The translations under genes were made by a program, and so were the position numbers. A model generated the notes under the pieces. That model saw only the letters and a program-made list of their open reading frames with translations, was not told the DNA's origin and made no database searches. From Gonatopus flavifemur (Eukaryota > Arthropoda > Insecta > Hymenoptera > Dryinidae), in NCBI GenBank assembly GCA_018340375.1, contig JAFFJZ010000010.1:9610001-9674000 (forward strand): a DNA stretch of 64,000 nt. Reading direction: 5' to 3'. Shown piece after piece: positions 1 to 12,264 of this stretch. Every line of letters begins with the position of its first letter. Position 1 is the first letter of the stretch.

Positions 1-949
1 AATTTTTCAACAAAGTGGCGGCTTCTAAAAAAGAATCGATTTTTCACAAAAATTTTGGCTTTAAATTGTTCATAAAAGGAAATATTCATCGGTGAAAAGA
101 AACCTTCCATTAATTACTGAAAAATATAGTCAACAAGGTTGTGTTGAAATTTGAGACTGAACGTTCAGCCGTTTTCAAGAAATCTCGGTCACCGACTTTG
201 AAAACACAATTTGAAGAAAAACGCATTAAAAGTTTGAAAAAGCACTTGACACGGAGTAAAAAAATTTTTAAAATATGCGTGTAACTTGGACAATGATCGC
301 CGAATTGACTTGAAATTTTTTGTGTGGGTACTTAAATGTATGTACATTACGAAAATGAAAAAGTCAACATTTTGCCCATTTTCATGGCAAAAAGTACAAC
401 GTAAAGGTGAAGTAGAAGACTCCATCACAGGGTTGTCAGGTCCCATCCACAATAAATCGCCGATATCTGACGTGCAAGTCGCCCAAAGCCGCAGAAACGA
501 TTTTGAACTCGCAAGTCGCCTAAAGTCGTAGAAAATTATAAAAATTTCTTCTTCAAAGGCGGTCAAGTATTATATCATTTATCTTCGCTCAATATATCAT
601 TTTGTTTTTGTCTAATAAATAAGCTAAGAAAGAGAAAGATTATGGTGCGCTCGAGTGCTCTCAAAGACCAATTCTACCAACTAAATTTAAAGTTGAACCA
701 AGGTTTAAGTCATGAATCCTGAATTCCGATTGGCTGATTTTGGATTTGAATCTGGTTTAAGTTTTAAACCCAGTTTTACAATATTTGGTTGAATAAGACA
801 TATAAATCAAGGACGTCGTTCTTTCTGCGCGTCTCGAATTGTTCTAACTTCACAGAGAAACATTGTTTAGCTTCGACGCTGAAATCTACAACTTGTAAAA
901 ATCGCTCGACGCTCGACACTAGATGCTCGTATGAAATTAGGTAGTATGC
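1..949. other. AT-rich non-coding stretch
   Basis: No gene, RNA or clear repeat is visible. Short open frames overlap on both strands (around 189-566) but have no recognisable motif and low-complexity composition, so I treat the stretch as non-coding. Confidence 0.4.
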
Positions 950-1047
950 AATAAGCCCAACTGATAATAAGCCCGAATGACACTTGAGCCCGACTGGCAT
1001 TTAACCCGAACGACTTTAAGCCCAAATGACAGTTGACCCGACTGATT
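950..1047. repeat. Degenerate 16-17 bp tandem repeat, about 6 units
   Basis: The unit reads roughly (a/g)cccgaatgacattta and recurs about six times with a 16-17 bp period, varying at most non-CCC positions. It lies just upstream of a truncated mariner. It is too diverged and too short to be a CRISPR-like or recent satellite array. Confidence 0.6.
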
Positions 1048-1126
1048 ATAAAAATATAATTAAATAAAATGGTAAATCAATCGAAATCAAAACGTAATTA
1101 ACCTTTAATCTATACATCTATAACTG

Positions 1127-1888
1127 GCGGATCAGTTAAAGGTGACCCGAGAAGCCATCTCCCCTCGGTTGAAAGCCATGGGGAAGATACAAAAGGTGGG
1201 GAAATGGGTTCCACATAAACTCGACGAAAGACAGCAGGAAAACCGCAAAACATCATGCGAAATGCTGCTCGCCAGGTTCCAAGGAAAGTCATTTCTCCAT
1301 CGAATTGTGACTGGCGATGAAAAGTGGATATATTTCGAGAATCCTAAGCGCAAAAAGTCATAGGTTACTCCGGGTGAACCATCAACATCGATGGCAAGAC
1401 CAAACCGCTACGGACGAAAGACAATGCTGTGTTTTTGGTGGGATCAGAAGGGCGTAATCTACTACGAGCTGCTGAAACCTGGGGAAACTGTCAATACTCA
1501 ACGCTACCGACAACAAATGATCGATTTGGATCGAGTTTTGCGTGAAAAACGACCAGAATACCAACGAAGACGACACAAGGTGATTTTGCTGCATGACAAT
1601 GCACCCGCACACAAAGCAAAACAGGTCCAGGAAACGATGGAGTCGTTCCGTTGGGAGATTCTTCAGCACGCGCCTTACTCACCGGACCTTGCCCCATCCG
1701 ATTACTACTTGTTTGCATTGATGGGACACGCACTTACTGAGCAGCGCTTTACTTCTTACGAAGATGTACGAAAATGGCTCGATGACAGGTTTGCCTCAAA
1801 AGAGCAACAGTTCTTTTGGCGCGGAATCCACAAATTGCCAGAAAGCTGGAAAAAATGTATAGATAGCGACGGACGATACTTTGAATAA
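1127..1888 (+). pseudogene. Mos1-like mariner transposase, 5'-truncated, one nonsense codon
   Basis: This encodes the C-terminal two thirds of a Tc1/mariner transposase, the nuclear DDD enzyme that cuts and rejoins transposon ends at TA sites. Visible motifs are WVPHKL (family linker WVPHEL), TGDEKWI with the first catalytic Asp, then HDNAPAH and YSPDLAPSDYYLF with exactly 34 residues between the second and third Asp. The GVIYYELLKPGETVN stretch and the WRGIHKLPE..K C-terminus resemble the mauritiana (Mos1) subfamily. The frame is open from 1124 except for an in-frame TAG at 1361-1363, where the family usually has Trp after PKRKKS. About 100 N-terminal residues (the DNA-binding HTH region) are missing and a TAA lies at 1121-1123, so the copy is dead. 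I could not place terminal inverted repeats. Confidence 0.93.
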
Positions 1889-2435
1889 GTTACTTTGTAT
1901 CATATCATTACAATAAACGTGTTTTTTCTGTAGAAAAATTCCGGTTCCATACTTACACACCTGGTATGCGAATGAATTCCTATCTGTAATCGAGTAAAAT
2001 AAAGTCAACCGGATTTTGAGCTTCGCTGGAATGTCACTATATCTCTGTTTTACTCAACTTTGGATAATCTTTCATCAATACATTTCTTCCGTTTAATTTA
2101 TGATCTGCCGATATGTATATAAGCAGCCCAACTTCGGCTTTCAACATGGCACCGACCTACATTCTATCGTCAATATTCCCGTATGCTAAAAATTCTCACC
2201 ACCGTCATACTCCTACATTTGCACAGGGTTTATTGCTTCCCCAATTCTGATCCCATAGCTTGAATTCCAATGCTAGTTATATGTAATGTTCACATAAAAT
2301 CCTATCCGAGCTCTGTGTTTTCTTAATTAATTATCGATTTTGAACATTTCCAATCCATCAGTTTCATAGTATTATTGATTCTCGAACAATATACCTACAA
2401 AGTTTGTTTTGATGAATAAATCATGAGTCGTTTAA
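1889..2435. other. Mariner 3' flank and AT-rich spacer
   Basis: The first ~80 bases probably include the 3' untranslated end of the mariner copy, but no inverted repeat partner exists because the 5' end is lost. The rest shows no gene or repeat. Confidence 0.4.
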
Positions 2436-2951
2436 CATCGTGAAAAATGTGGAGAGTTTTTCTTAACACTATTGGTGGATTTCGTTTGCTCGTCGTGAGT
2501 GAATTGTTTTTCCATAAAAAATGAGAGATTTTTCCACCACCTTGAGGAATTATTTTGTTTTTCGGGTGTTGAATCCTCTACAAATGAAGGAAAAGTCTAC
2601 CAAATTATAGTGAGAAATCCTCGTCTATGGAGGAACTTTGCTGTCACCATTTTTTGTACATTAAAAGTGGACACTTCTGTGTAATGTTTGAAAAAATTTT
2701 TACTTTACACGATTTCCCTCCAACATCCGATGGCGAAAAAATAGGGAACTCTTCAGGGAAGGGTCAAGAGTCTTCACCCTGATTTGATGGAATTTTTTCT
2801 CCCTTTTTGGAGGATTCAACACCCACAAAACCGGGAGTTTCTTAAAATGGAAGAAAACTCTCCTATTTTTATTGAAAAAACAGTTCCCTCACGATCAAAG
2901 GATACAATCCATCACTGAACTGAGGGAAAACTCCCCATATTTTTCACAGTG
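2436..2951. mobile_element. CAC-terminal MITE-like element with aa duplication
   Basis: Ends are inverted: CATCGTGAAAAATGTGGAG on the left and, on the other strand, CACTGTGAAAAATATGGGG on the right. Both sides are flanked by aa. Inside, GTTGAATCCTC and GAGGATTCAAC form a second inverted pair. No coding sequence. It belongs with the other CACTG/CACGG-ended elements of this window. Confidence 0.6.
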
Positions 2952-2954
2952 AAC

Positions 2955-3899
2955 TTTTACTATCGCTGATAGGGAAAATAATCAGGAGTCGAGAGCAGTT
3001 ATAGTCGAAATCTTTTATGCAGGTCAAGCCAGGGAGTTTTTTGAATTTTTAACCGTTGGCAACTCTGATTTCATGACGATTGAAGTCGAGTCTTATCATA
3101 TGTTAACTTTTCATGTGCATAGAATGCAAAAATAGACACCTCTTATGAGTATTCCAGAAGGCAAGTAGAAAGACGTGCAAAAAAGTTTTATTCCAATTTA
3201 TTTCATTTCGTACAAAGAGGATAGCGTTCATCGATTAATAAAGGTAAATCAATCTATTATGTTTTTTTCTTAATCTCTTTGAATCGCACAAAACATATTT
3301 CGATCATATTGTGAAATTAGAATAATGCTCTTGCAATTGCAAAGTTGCATTGAATATGTAGATTGGGCCACCCAAAACATGCAGGTTGGGCCACTAGTTT
3401 TTCTTGTCATATAAATATTCAAACACCATTTCGATCATCTTTGATGATCAGAATAGTGTTTATATTGGATGTAATCCCAAGTATTCGATGATTTTTCTAT
3501 TTTAGAATGGCAAGCCGAAGGGAGAGAAAGACAGACCATGGAATCAGTGATTATGATTTCATTGTTAGTGATATTTCATTATTCCAATGTTAAAACTATT
3601 TGAAATAAATAAATATCGGCTACAAATTCCATACCTGATGTATAGAATGCATTTCTCTACCTTTTCAACGAATTTTCAGAAGTGGCCCAACTTGCATGCG
3701 TATTTTTTTTAACCAATTTTTTCCAACTTGAGAAAATCGCTTGTATTCCGCAGTATTTCAAAGCAATCGAGAAGCTTTCTATCACGAAATATAGCTGAAG
3801 GTTGTCACTTTTCAGTGGTATATGAATATTGATCTGATAATTTCCTGTTCTAATCTTATAAATCAAGAACAAAACACGGTCCAACCTGCATGCCTCTCC
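2955..3899. other. AT-rich spacer with three GGCCCAACTTGCATGC-like words
   Basis: No gene is seen. Related words around ggccca..tgcatg occur near 3364-3392, 3682-3697 and 3882-3893 in both orientations. They resemble the self-complementary word arrays seen elsewhere, but I cannot place element ends. Confidence 0.35.
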
Positions 3900-4258
3900 C
3901 TTTTGTTTATGGGAATGTATTTCACTATTGATAAACAAAAGCGTGTGACAATGTCACGATGACTCATATAAAAAAATCCCCATGGTGAAGGTTTTTTCAA
4001 TCTCACAAGGAACAAAATGAGCCCTCATAAGTCATAAACGGATCAAAAATAAAAATTTTTCAAGAAACAAAATCATGTCAAATTCCGCGTTGTTGTTACA
4101 AGGTTGTTTATTTATACTTCGAGTTGGTTCTTTTTTTGTCATAAATAAGAATATAATTCCCAACGAATATGATTATCGAATTCCTTCGACCTTGGTGCTC
4201 TGCTTGACAATAATTTTACTAATTTGATCCTGAATTCTCCCGGAGAACTACCTTAAAC
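3900..4258. repeat. Partial copy of the 8.1-kb hairpin repeat, loop inverted
   Basis: From 3931 this matches the right arm and downstream flank of the hairpin at 7920-8472 at high identity, up to the shared end ctaccttaa. Only ~10 bp of the left arm survive (3900-3910). The 20-bp loop (3911-3930) is the reverse complement of the loop at 8128-8147 relative to the shared flank. No coding capacity. Confidence 0.8.
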
Positions 4259-5473
4259 GTCACAATAATTCATTACATTCTTCATTTTGATAAAATATGA
4301 TTGCGTGGCCAATCGTAACCGCCAACGTTCATACACTGCCTGATGATAATGAATTTCTCGAAACAAAATGGCGATAAATACCCATTGAAGACATTATTTC
4401 TACTCTCTGGAAAGAATTTCAAGATTACAAATCGCGATATGATGATAAATATTTTCGTCCATCTGAATATGTAATAATAAAATTCTACGAATCGACGAAG
4501 TAAGTATCGAACGAAAGTTTTGCTTCTTCCCGTTTTGAGCATTTTATATTCGAAGAATTCATACATCACTCGCTGCGGAATAAGTTTCATTTCGAAAGAA
4601 TTTTTCCTCTCGTCGCTACGAGAATACATTATCTCCTCTGACTTCCATACTCGTTCTTACCTCCTTTTTTCATTTTGATTTATACTCCCAACCGATAAGA
4701 ATACTACAGGCGATAAGAACGATCCAAGTGCAGCAAGATTCAAATTATGCGATTGGAGAACTCGAAAGGAGGAATCAACTTCCAGTCCCTCAGGGTCAAA
4801 CTTAACAGTGAAATACGATTGGTGACATAAATTTTCAAGCATCCAGAGACCAATGTTGAAAGAAGAGGTTCGTCAAGTCGAAGATAGAACAAGGGAGAAA
4901 CAGAAACATGCATTTATTGCTCTCGCACGTGATTGAACAAAAGCGAAGATTATATCTATTACGAAATGAATACAACATGTATACTAACGATGCTAATGGT
5001 GTTAATCGGTTCCGAGATATTTTTGCGCTACTAATTCTTCTTTTCACACTTTATCATCATTGTGCGTATCGTATGCGCCTATTTATGAACGGAAAACGTC
5101 TGTTTCAAACCAATTCAGAGACTAACAACAATTATGAATCGCAAAGAATTTTGTGGGAAAGTTCAGTGGGAAAAAATATTCCAATGATCAACGCATGGCT
5201 GTCTCGTTTGTGTTGAAAACGAACTCAAGAATGATTTTTCAATCACACCTCATTTTGCAATCAATGCAACTGGAACTCATGGATCCTTAGAACGTTACAA
5301 AACAAAGCCATCAGAAAATTACTAAAAACGACGCTGTTGAAGGAGCAGAATTTTTATCACTCCTCTACCGATTTGGCTGGAAACTTATATAGGGCCATTA
5401 TGGAAACATTGCTGAAACCTGGTATGAGTGCGATCATCATCAAAAGATGAAATCCGCATATTTGCAAAATAAA
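4259..5473. other. AT-rich spacer
   Basis: Open frames of 60-115 codons occur on both strands but overlap each other and show no motif, so none is called. No RNA gene or inverted-repeat element recognised. Confidence 0.4.
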
Positions 5474-6815
5474 CCCACACAGCAAAAAGAGTTTTGCAAG
5501 AATTTTTTAAGAATCCCACATGAATTCTTGAAGAACTCCATAACTCGTCCGAAAGAATTCAAAAAGAATTCTCAAAGAATCCCCGGAATGTCAGTTCAGA
5601 ATGAATCGCTGGGGGAATTCTTTTTCTCGTCCAAAAGAATTCTTAGAGAATCCCAAAACAGTTCGCAAAGAGGTCTTGAAGGATTCATAAAGAATTCTAC
5701 AAGAGTTCATGAAGAATTCTCCAAAAGTTCATTAAGAATTCTATACGTGCTTTTCAAAAAATTTGAATAATTCATTGAAACACTCCAAAAACTCTTCAAA
5801 CCGTTCACCCGAGCATCCCGGGATATTGTAGAAGAGTTGAAGGAATTCGTTACAAATTCATTGAAAAGTTCAAAGTGAGTAATTCTAATCGAACTGAAAA
5901 AGATTCAACACAAATCCATAACAATATCGAAGGATGTTATGGAACAGACATTCGGATACTGGTGTATGTATATTTAGTCACTCCTCGACCTTACAGTGAG
6001 GTGTCTCCATGTATGTACAAGATTTCATTGCTTGATCTCAGTTAACAGAAAGAAAACAGCGTCACAGACTCAGCGAAGGAATTGCAGAAATGTTTTCAAG
6101 GGCCATATTTTGATTTTACCAGACTATTTCTAAATACATTGAAATGTGATCAACCATTAGCAGTGTAAAGGACATGTAAAAAAATTGAGAGTAGTTTTAT
6201 CGGGTAATGTGAAGCATTGAATGTATTTTATAACTTGACGCAAGGTACATTTAGAATTGATTTCATACAAAACTATTTGCTAATAAATTCTGAAATTCTT
6301 CATACAATAAAACATTCCATTATAAATCGCTGTAACATTTCAATCAAGTCAAGTTTCAGCAAGTTGATGGAAATGAATTTGAAAAATTAGGAAACTTATA
6401 AACAGAGATGGGCATCCTCAATCACTTTTTGTACTCAAGGTACTTTTTTCCTGTCAAGTACTTTTATATTTCTATGAAATAAATAGAAATTTTCAACATT
6501 AACTTAAAAAGTACTTGATAAGACTTCTTTTTGAATTCTTCACAGAGCTCTTTAGGAGTTCCTTTGGAAGAGAAAAAGAACTCCCCCAGCGATTCATTCT
6601 GAACTGACATTGCGGGGATTCTTTGAGAATACCTTGCGAATCATTATGAATACTTCATGAACTCTTTTCTGAGCTCTTTAAGAACTCATTTAGAATTCTT
6701 TACGATCTGATTGGATTCTTTATGAATTCTTTAAGAACTCTTATTAAAGAATTCATATCGAATTCTTTTTATGGAGTTCTTTGCGAATGCATATGGAACT
6801 GTGGTGCTGTGTGGG
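5474..6815. mobile_element. CCC/GGG element filled with GAATTC words, aa duplication
   Basis: It starts CCCACACAGCA and ends with the inverse TGCTGTGTGGG, flanked on both sides by aa. About 5480-5780 and 6520-6800 hold dense variants of AAGAATTCTT and GAACTC. The stretch near 5575-5640 is repeated in reverse near 6560-6615, so the element is an imperfect foldback. A central ~700 bp (5800-6500) is ordinary AT-rich DNA. The 107- and 69-codon open frames inside are translations of the array and are not genes. Confidence 0.75.
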
Positions 6816-7139
6816 AATCCTCAAAAGGAACAAGAATATTGCCACATGGATCCAGCTTGTTTCCGATCTTCCAAACCGATTTATTAGGTGTACAAATGAG
6901 TTTTAGGACACTTCGCTATTGTATCATATAACAGCTAGTCTGAATTCATTCAAAGGTCCCGCTCACTTATGATAGATGATGCTTGATTTGTAGTATCAAA
7001 ACGTAAAGGAGTCATAAACATAACCTAGAAATTCTGTGAATTAAACATGCAGACCAATAAGCTATTCATTAAACATGGCATTTGATATGAATTCCATCAA
7101 GGAAAAAGTGTTAGGAAAGCGTATGAATCGATCCCTGTT

Positions 7140-7240
7140 GAAAAAACCCAGCATGGTCCAACATGGAACCAACTTGGTCCCAGCTGGGCCAACTTGATTC
7201 CACCATACTGACCATGATGGGTGGCCCAACAACCAATAGG
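7140..7240. repeat. Short block of CCCAGC/GGTCC self-complementary words
   Basis: Words such as ggtcccagctgggcc and ccaacttg recur here in both orientations, like the block inside 45392-46398. The left edge CCCAGCATGG preceded by aa could be an element end, but I find no matching right end. Confidence 0.4.
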
Positions 7241-7702
7241 AGACCATTGATCCCTAATTTCTTTGAATTCCTCTCAATGTTCCAATTCCACGTAGATGAA
7301 ATGTTGTGAGAATACAGCAGTATTTCGAGTGAATGGATTTTCCAAAACTTTTCAACTTTGTTAATTGCTATTCAATGACAGTTTAACCTGTCAATTAAAT
7401 TATTTTATCCTCTTTTGATTGATTTCGAGAAGGAAAAGGAATTCATTTCTTATGAAAACTGACAGAAGTTTGAATATATCAGCATTATAATGATTTTATA
7501 TTCAAAAATATTCACATCCCAATTGTAAGAATTCATTATTTGAACAAAATATTCTGCGTCAACATTGCTGGAATTGTAATTATTTTGTTGTATATTACGT
7601 ATGAACGTTATATATAGTAGAGTGGTTCTTATTTCACTCAAAACAGTTTGTTTTAGTTTGTTTTCATTTTCTGTGGTTGACAAAAATTATTTTTTGTACG
7701 GG

Positions 7703-7913
7703 ACACCCTCTAATGTTGTTCTACATTATGAAGAAGTCCTACAATATTTTTCACATAATTTTCAATAGAGATTCAGGGGTCGCTAGCGACGTTTGAAATA
7801 CGGATCAAAAGTGCCTATTGATAACGTCGCTAGCGACCCCTAAATCTTCTTCGAAAGTTATGTAAAAAATATTGTAGGACTTCTCCATAATGTAGAACAA
7901 AATTACAGGGTGT
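7703..7913. mobile_element. Palindromic MITE, ACACCCT ends
   Basis: Arms of roughly 85 bp read inward from acaccct and agggtgt, with an inner GTCGCTAGCGAC word at each side of a ~35 bp centre. Almost the whole element is complementary to itself. Target duplication is not clear. It abuts the larger hairpin at 7920, and tgacaaaaa occurs on both sides (near 7679 and 7919). Confidence 0.65.
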
Positions 7914-7919
7914 ATTCAT

Positions 7920-8472
7920 GACAAAAAAAGAACCAACTCGAAGTATAAATAAACAACCTTGTAACAACAACGCGAATTTGACATGGTTTTTTTCTTAAAG
8001 AATTTTTATTTTTGATCCGTTTATGACTTATGAGGGCTCATTTTGTTCCTTGTGAGATTTAAAAAACCTTCACCATGGGGATTTTTTTATATGAGTCATC
8101 ATGACACTGTCACACGCTTTTGTTTATCAATAGTAAAATACATTCCCATAAACAAAAGCGTGTGACAGTGTCATGATGACTCATATAAAAAAATCCCCAT
8201 GGTGAAGGTTTTTTAAATCTCACAAGGAACAAAATGAGCCCTCATAAGTCATAAACGGATCAAAAATAAAAATTTTTTAAGTAAAAAACCATCTCAAATT
8301 CGCGTTGTTGTTACAAGGTTGTTTATTTATACTTCGAGTTGGTTCTTTTTTTGTCGTAAATAACAATTCAAGTCCCAAAGAATATGATTATCGAATTCCT
8401 TCGACCTTGGTGCTCTGCTTGACAATAATTTTTCTAATTTGATCCTGAATTTTCCCGGAGAGCTACCTTAAC
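7920..8472. repeat. Giant hairpin, 208-bp arms with 20-bp loop, plus flank
   Basis: Left arm 7920-8127 and right arm 8148-8355 are near-perfect reverse complements, with loop 8128-8147. The segment 8356-8472 is shared with 4139-4258, so the repeat unit extends past the hairpin to ctaccttaa. No coding sequence. An RNA read through it would fold into a very long duplex. Confidence 0.85.
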
Positions 8473-9935
8473 ATTATTAACAATAAATCCTGAAAGTTTC
8501 CTTGAAATATCTCAAACGATTTTCCAATTATAAGTCCTCAAAATGTTCATTAAAACAAAAATTGTTGTTAAAATGAAAATTATGCGAAACTGTTCCAGTT
8601 TGATTACTGATAGTGACTACTCTACACTGAATTAAATAAACTCAGATTTCATGATCAAGTGGAAAATTGGTGGTCCACTCGAGGTGATCTTGCTCATTTA
8701 GAACCATGTAATTTCTAAATTAGAAAATATCAGAAAACAACGGAACATAATTTTTTGTCATTTTCGTTGCTTTTTTGAAAGTTTTAAGTGGTCATTTCAG
8801 GACCGGGAGATAAAGAATGAATTAAAACACCTCGAAAGCATCGGCGGAGCATTAAGCCTTCATTTTTCGAACTGACGTTTCTCTGTCGTATTTACGATTC
8901 TCCTCTAGCAATTTACTTTTCTTCCATCTCTTATTCGCCTATCCTATCTGAATTCCCCAGAGGGGCAGCGAAGTTCATCGAAAACTGTACTGTGCGATCT
9001 AGTTTCTTGAGGCAGAAAGACTATAGAGTAATTAGAGAAGAAATTGAAAAAACCCTTAAACCGAATCAATTCGAAATTTTCGAATAGGTGTCACGTAAAA
9101 TGATATAAACCAGAAACAAAAAGCTCTTCAATTTTATATGATAGAAGTTAATTTTCTTCGTTCAAAATGTCAGTGTATTACCAAAATGAATATTTCTTCC
9201 AATAATTTCAGATCGATCCTTGAGAAACTACGTATCCACGTTGAAGCAAGCATGGATAATTCTCTCTTAGTCACAATGTACAACAGAGACGTGAGTATAC
9301 AAAATATTCTATTATACACATTCCACACTGTGAGGAAGAGCGGTGTCAGAATCTACATAACGCGGATTCTGCACTCCTCTTAAAACCACCTTCATATTTC
9401 ACTTTAATTTTGATTTGTTTCCTTTTTCCGTTTTCATCATCCCCCAGCTTAGTTTGGTACACAATCTCTGTGAAAAGTAGTAAAAATGATTGTCATTCTC
9501 AGTGAAGCGGTATCCGCAGAAACCTGTTCTATTGATTTTTCCATTCGGTCAATGGAAAACGCAATAGGAATTTCAATGAGAAACCAATGAAAAACTTCCC
9601 TTCGAGATATATCAGGGGTATTAATTTTTCAGCTCTTGTCATTTCTCATCCCTCAGAAAATTTGGTCTTCGTACCATCATTGAAACTATAAGATATTTTA
9701 TAAGACAAGATTATTGATATTATAAGAATACAATGTTAAATCTCAATCATGGAATATATCAATAACGTTTAATCTGTCTCCTAAGCGACTGCCTTGTAGC
9801 GTTTAGAAGATGTTATGTTACTATCAATGAGTCATTTTTGTTCCTGAAGCATAAAGAAAATGTTATTCTTTGGTTTTAGGGTTAATGAGATATCGAAATT
9901 TCGCATCGATGTCTATACAATCACACGGAATTCTA
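8473..9935. other. AT-rich spacer
   Basis: No gene, RNA or inverted-repeat element recognised. An 81-codon frame at 9138-9383 has no motif and normal AT-rich composition. Confidence 0.4.
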
Positions 9936-10078
9936 CACGGAAAGACCGGGTCTATTAATATTCAGAAAGAATTTATCAACGTTTAGAAAAATGACTGTCA
10001 ATTTAGGGAAAAAGGGGAACAGTTGATATTTTCATTGGTATTTTTCACAGTGAAGCTATCGGTATCACGTTCAAATAT

Positions 10079-11043
10079 CCCGGTCATTTGATCCCATAGT
10101 TGAATATCCCCATACGAAAACATCCCATAACTGAAAGATCCCCATACCATTGTATCCCATTTTCAATTTTTGAATTGTTTTGGTTTTGTATTTTGTATTG
10201 TGATTTTGAATGGTTTTATTGATGATTAATGGTTCTATTTCGAATGGTATTTCTATCCAAATATTAAGCTCGTAGAGTTGTAGGTGGACCAGATAATAAT
10301 TTTTTTCTGTTTGTTTTTAAGTGGAATGGACTTGACAGGAATAGAATTTTGTTGGGTGTACTGGAATTTCTGGCAGTTTCATATTCAAGTATACTATTTT
10401 CCACGTGTAATTATATTGTGAACTGTGTACAAGTTTGTATATTATTATCGGAATGTAGTATTTCATCGTTATATAGTTGCTCTTTGGTTGTTGTCAACGG
10501 AGGATTAACTTCATTTTGCAAGAAAATATTTAAGTTACGAGGCAAGATTGGAAAAATGGGATGGATAAATTGTTGGACTTGCACGGAGAAAAGATGGTTC
10601 GCTACTATAGCGCCTACAAAGAAATTTGTTGTCCTTGCAAAAATATTCACTAGAGCAGCTAAGACGTTAGTTCTATTAACAAATGTGTTTATGCCAGCAA
10701 AAAAATTCAGTTGTGTCAATCATTTTTCCTGCTCTTACAGCTAATTTTTTGTGTAGGCGCTATAGTAACAGACCTGCTTGTTATGCCAGCAATACTTTTC
10801 TCTCCGTGTGAAGGGTTTGTGTTGCGCACAATGTTGTGTTGTGGAGTGGTTTTTTTTTATTACTTTTGTAATTTTGTATTGCCATAAGAGATTATAAGTA
10901 TATATTTGCAACTGATTTTTTGCGTTTATTTTGTGATTTTTGTTCCTTTTTTGTTGACATTGTAGAATGGAGATGTTGCGGAGATATTTTTGTATCGTGA
11001 TATTTTTGTGTGGGGATCTTTTTTCCAAGGGATTTGGTCCGGG
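10079..11043. mobile_element. CCC/GGG element with ATCCCATA words, at duplication
   Basis: It begins CCCGGTCATTTGATCCC and ends in the inverse of CCCGGACCAAATCCC, flanked by at on both sides. Near the left end tatccc(c)ata-type words recur (10079-10170) and ggggat-type words occur near the right end (10985-11043). It is inserted in 9936-11188 and itself hosts 10582-10808. The 131-codon frame at 10349-10744 crosses the inner insertion and is rejected as a gene. Confidence 0.75.
10582..10808. mobile_element. CACGGAGAAAAG-ended MITE, tg duplication
   Basis: Inverted ends CACGGAGAAAAG and CTTTTCTCTCCGTG, with inner inverted TATAGCGCCTACA and TGTAGGCGCTATA. Flanked by tg on both sides. Diverged relatives are at 28283-28375 (inverted) and 35030-35130. 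Confidence 0.7.
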
Positions 11044-11188
11044 ATCAATTGTGGTGCAGCCGGAACTATCAATTGTTAATACATCGACTACGAATTTTTA
11101 GTAGACTTACTACGAATATTTTCCAGCGATCCTCGTTTTCCCTGAATTGACAGTCATTTTTCTAAATAATAGACCCGGTCTTTCCGTG

Positions 11189-12025
11189 TAGTTGAAATTT
11201 CTTGCACTTGTTATATCGCGTACTATAATATTCCGAAGAAAATTGTCATTCCAACTGTGTATCCGTCAACATTTCCTCTCAGGATACGAATTCTTGAGCG
11301 TAGCAGAAATTTGAGGCCCGCTATGAATGTTTCCAATTTCTACTTAGATATACAATAAGCCCGTGTACACGACGATGCGTTACCCAAAACCGCAAATGAC
11401 GGATGCATCGCAATGCCAGGAACATCCACACTAGCGATAACAGAATAACATGTCATATAAGTACTTTGAAATGCCATTTTTAACTACTGTGATTTATATA
11501 ACGTCACTTTTTCATTCCATATGAGAATAATTGATTTTCATTGGACGTTTTTTATCGGAAAAATTTGCATGATATGAAACCGATGAAACGAGAGAAAAAG
11601 AAAGAATCTTCAATAATTGAATATCAAACAAATTCAGTCGTCGATATTTTCAAGATACGGATTATTCAACGGAGTGAGACGAATCAGGAGTGGGGGGAAG
11701 GGGAGCAGAATTGATGTAAATGGAAATATTGAAAATCTGAAACATTATTTTCATTCGATTTGAAAATAATGACACCTCGGGCCCCGGAATTATTTGTGTT
11801 TAATCCAACTGTGAATCAAAAAATGTAAATATTAATTCCAGAAGGTTATCGGTTCGCGTTATATCGCTTGGTTACACGTTGAAGTTCATCCACGCAATCG
11901 ATTTTTTATCATTTAAATTCTCTACGGTTTCAATATGATTTAAAGTAGATATAATGTTCCACACTATTCACGAAAATTCTGCTAATTAGCACATGGCTTC
12001 CTCGTTTGTGTAAACGCTTCTTTAA
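11189..12025. other. AT-rich spacer
   Basis: No gene, RNA or repeat is evident. Confidence 0.4.
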
Positions 12026-12264
12026 CACCCTAATCCTGCAAACCAGGGTCTTCAAAGTTCTGTCGTCCTTTTCACCTTGTTAAACCATTCAAAAAAATCT
12101 GAAAAAATGTATGACACCTTTTCAAACATTCCATTTGAAATATCAATAGCGATGTTACCCGAACAATAATTTGTTGATATTCATTTTTCTAAATAAATCT
12201 GGACAGTTAGGAACGGAAACGATTTTCGCTTGGACAGGAAAAACCCTGGTTTGCAGGGTCAGGG
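12026..12264. mobile_element. TTAA-flanked piggyBac-like MITE
   Basis: TTAA precedes CACCCTAATCCTGCAAACC. The right end is the inverse, sharing a 15-bp core CCTGCAAACCAGGGT, and is followed by TTAG, one change from TTAA. TTAA duplication with C-rich ends is the piggyBac pattern. No coding sequence. Confidence 0.55.

Larger units (their letters stand above)
9936..11188. mobile_element. CACGG-ended element, TA duplication, outer shell of a nest
   Basis: Terminal inverted repeats share CACGGAAAGACCGGGTCTAT plus two more bases, perfectly, with TA at both flanks (9934-9935, 11189-11190). Subterminal tgactgtcaatttaggg and its inverse follow. A related copy lies at 27634-27910. The body is mostly a second element (10079-11043) inserted into it. 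No coding sequence. Confidence 0.85.

Noticed and set aside
5447..5770. 107-codon plus-strand open frame
   Set aside because: Starts outside and runs into the GAATTC-word element; repeated KNS/RIL pattern is just the word translated.
10349..10744. 131-codon plus-strand frame
   Set aside because: Crosses into the inserted element at 10582-10808; no domain.
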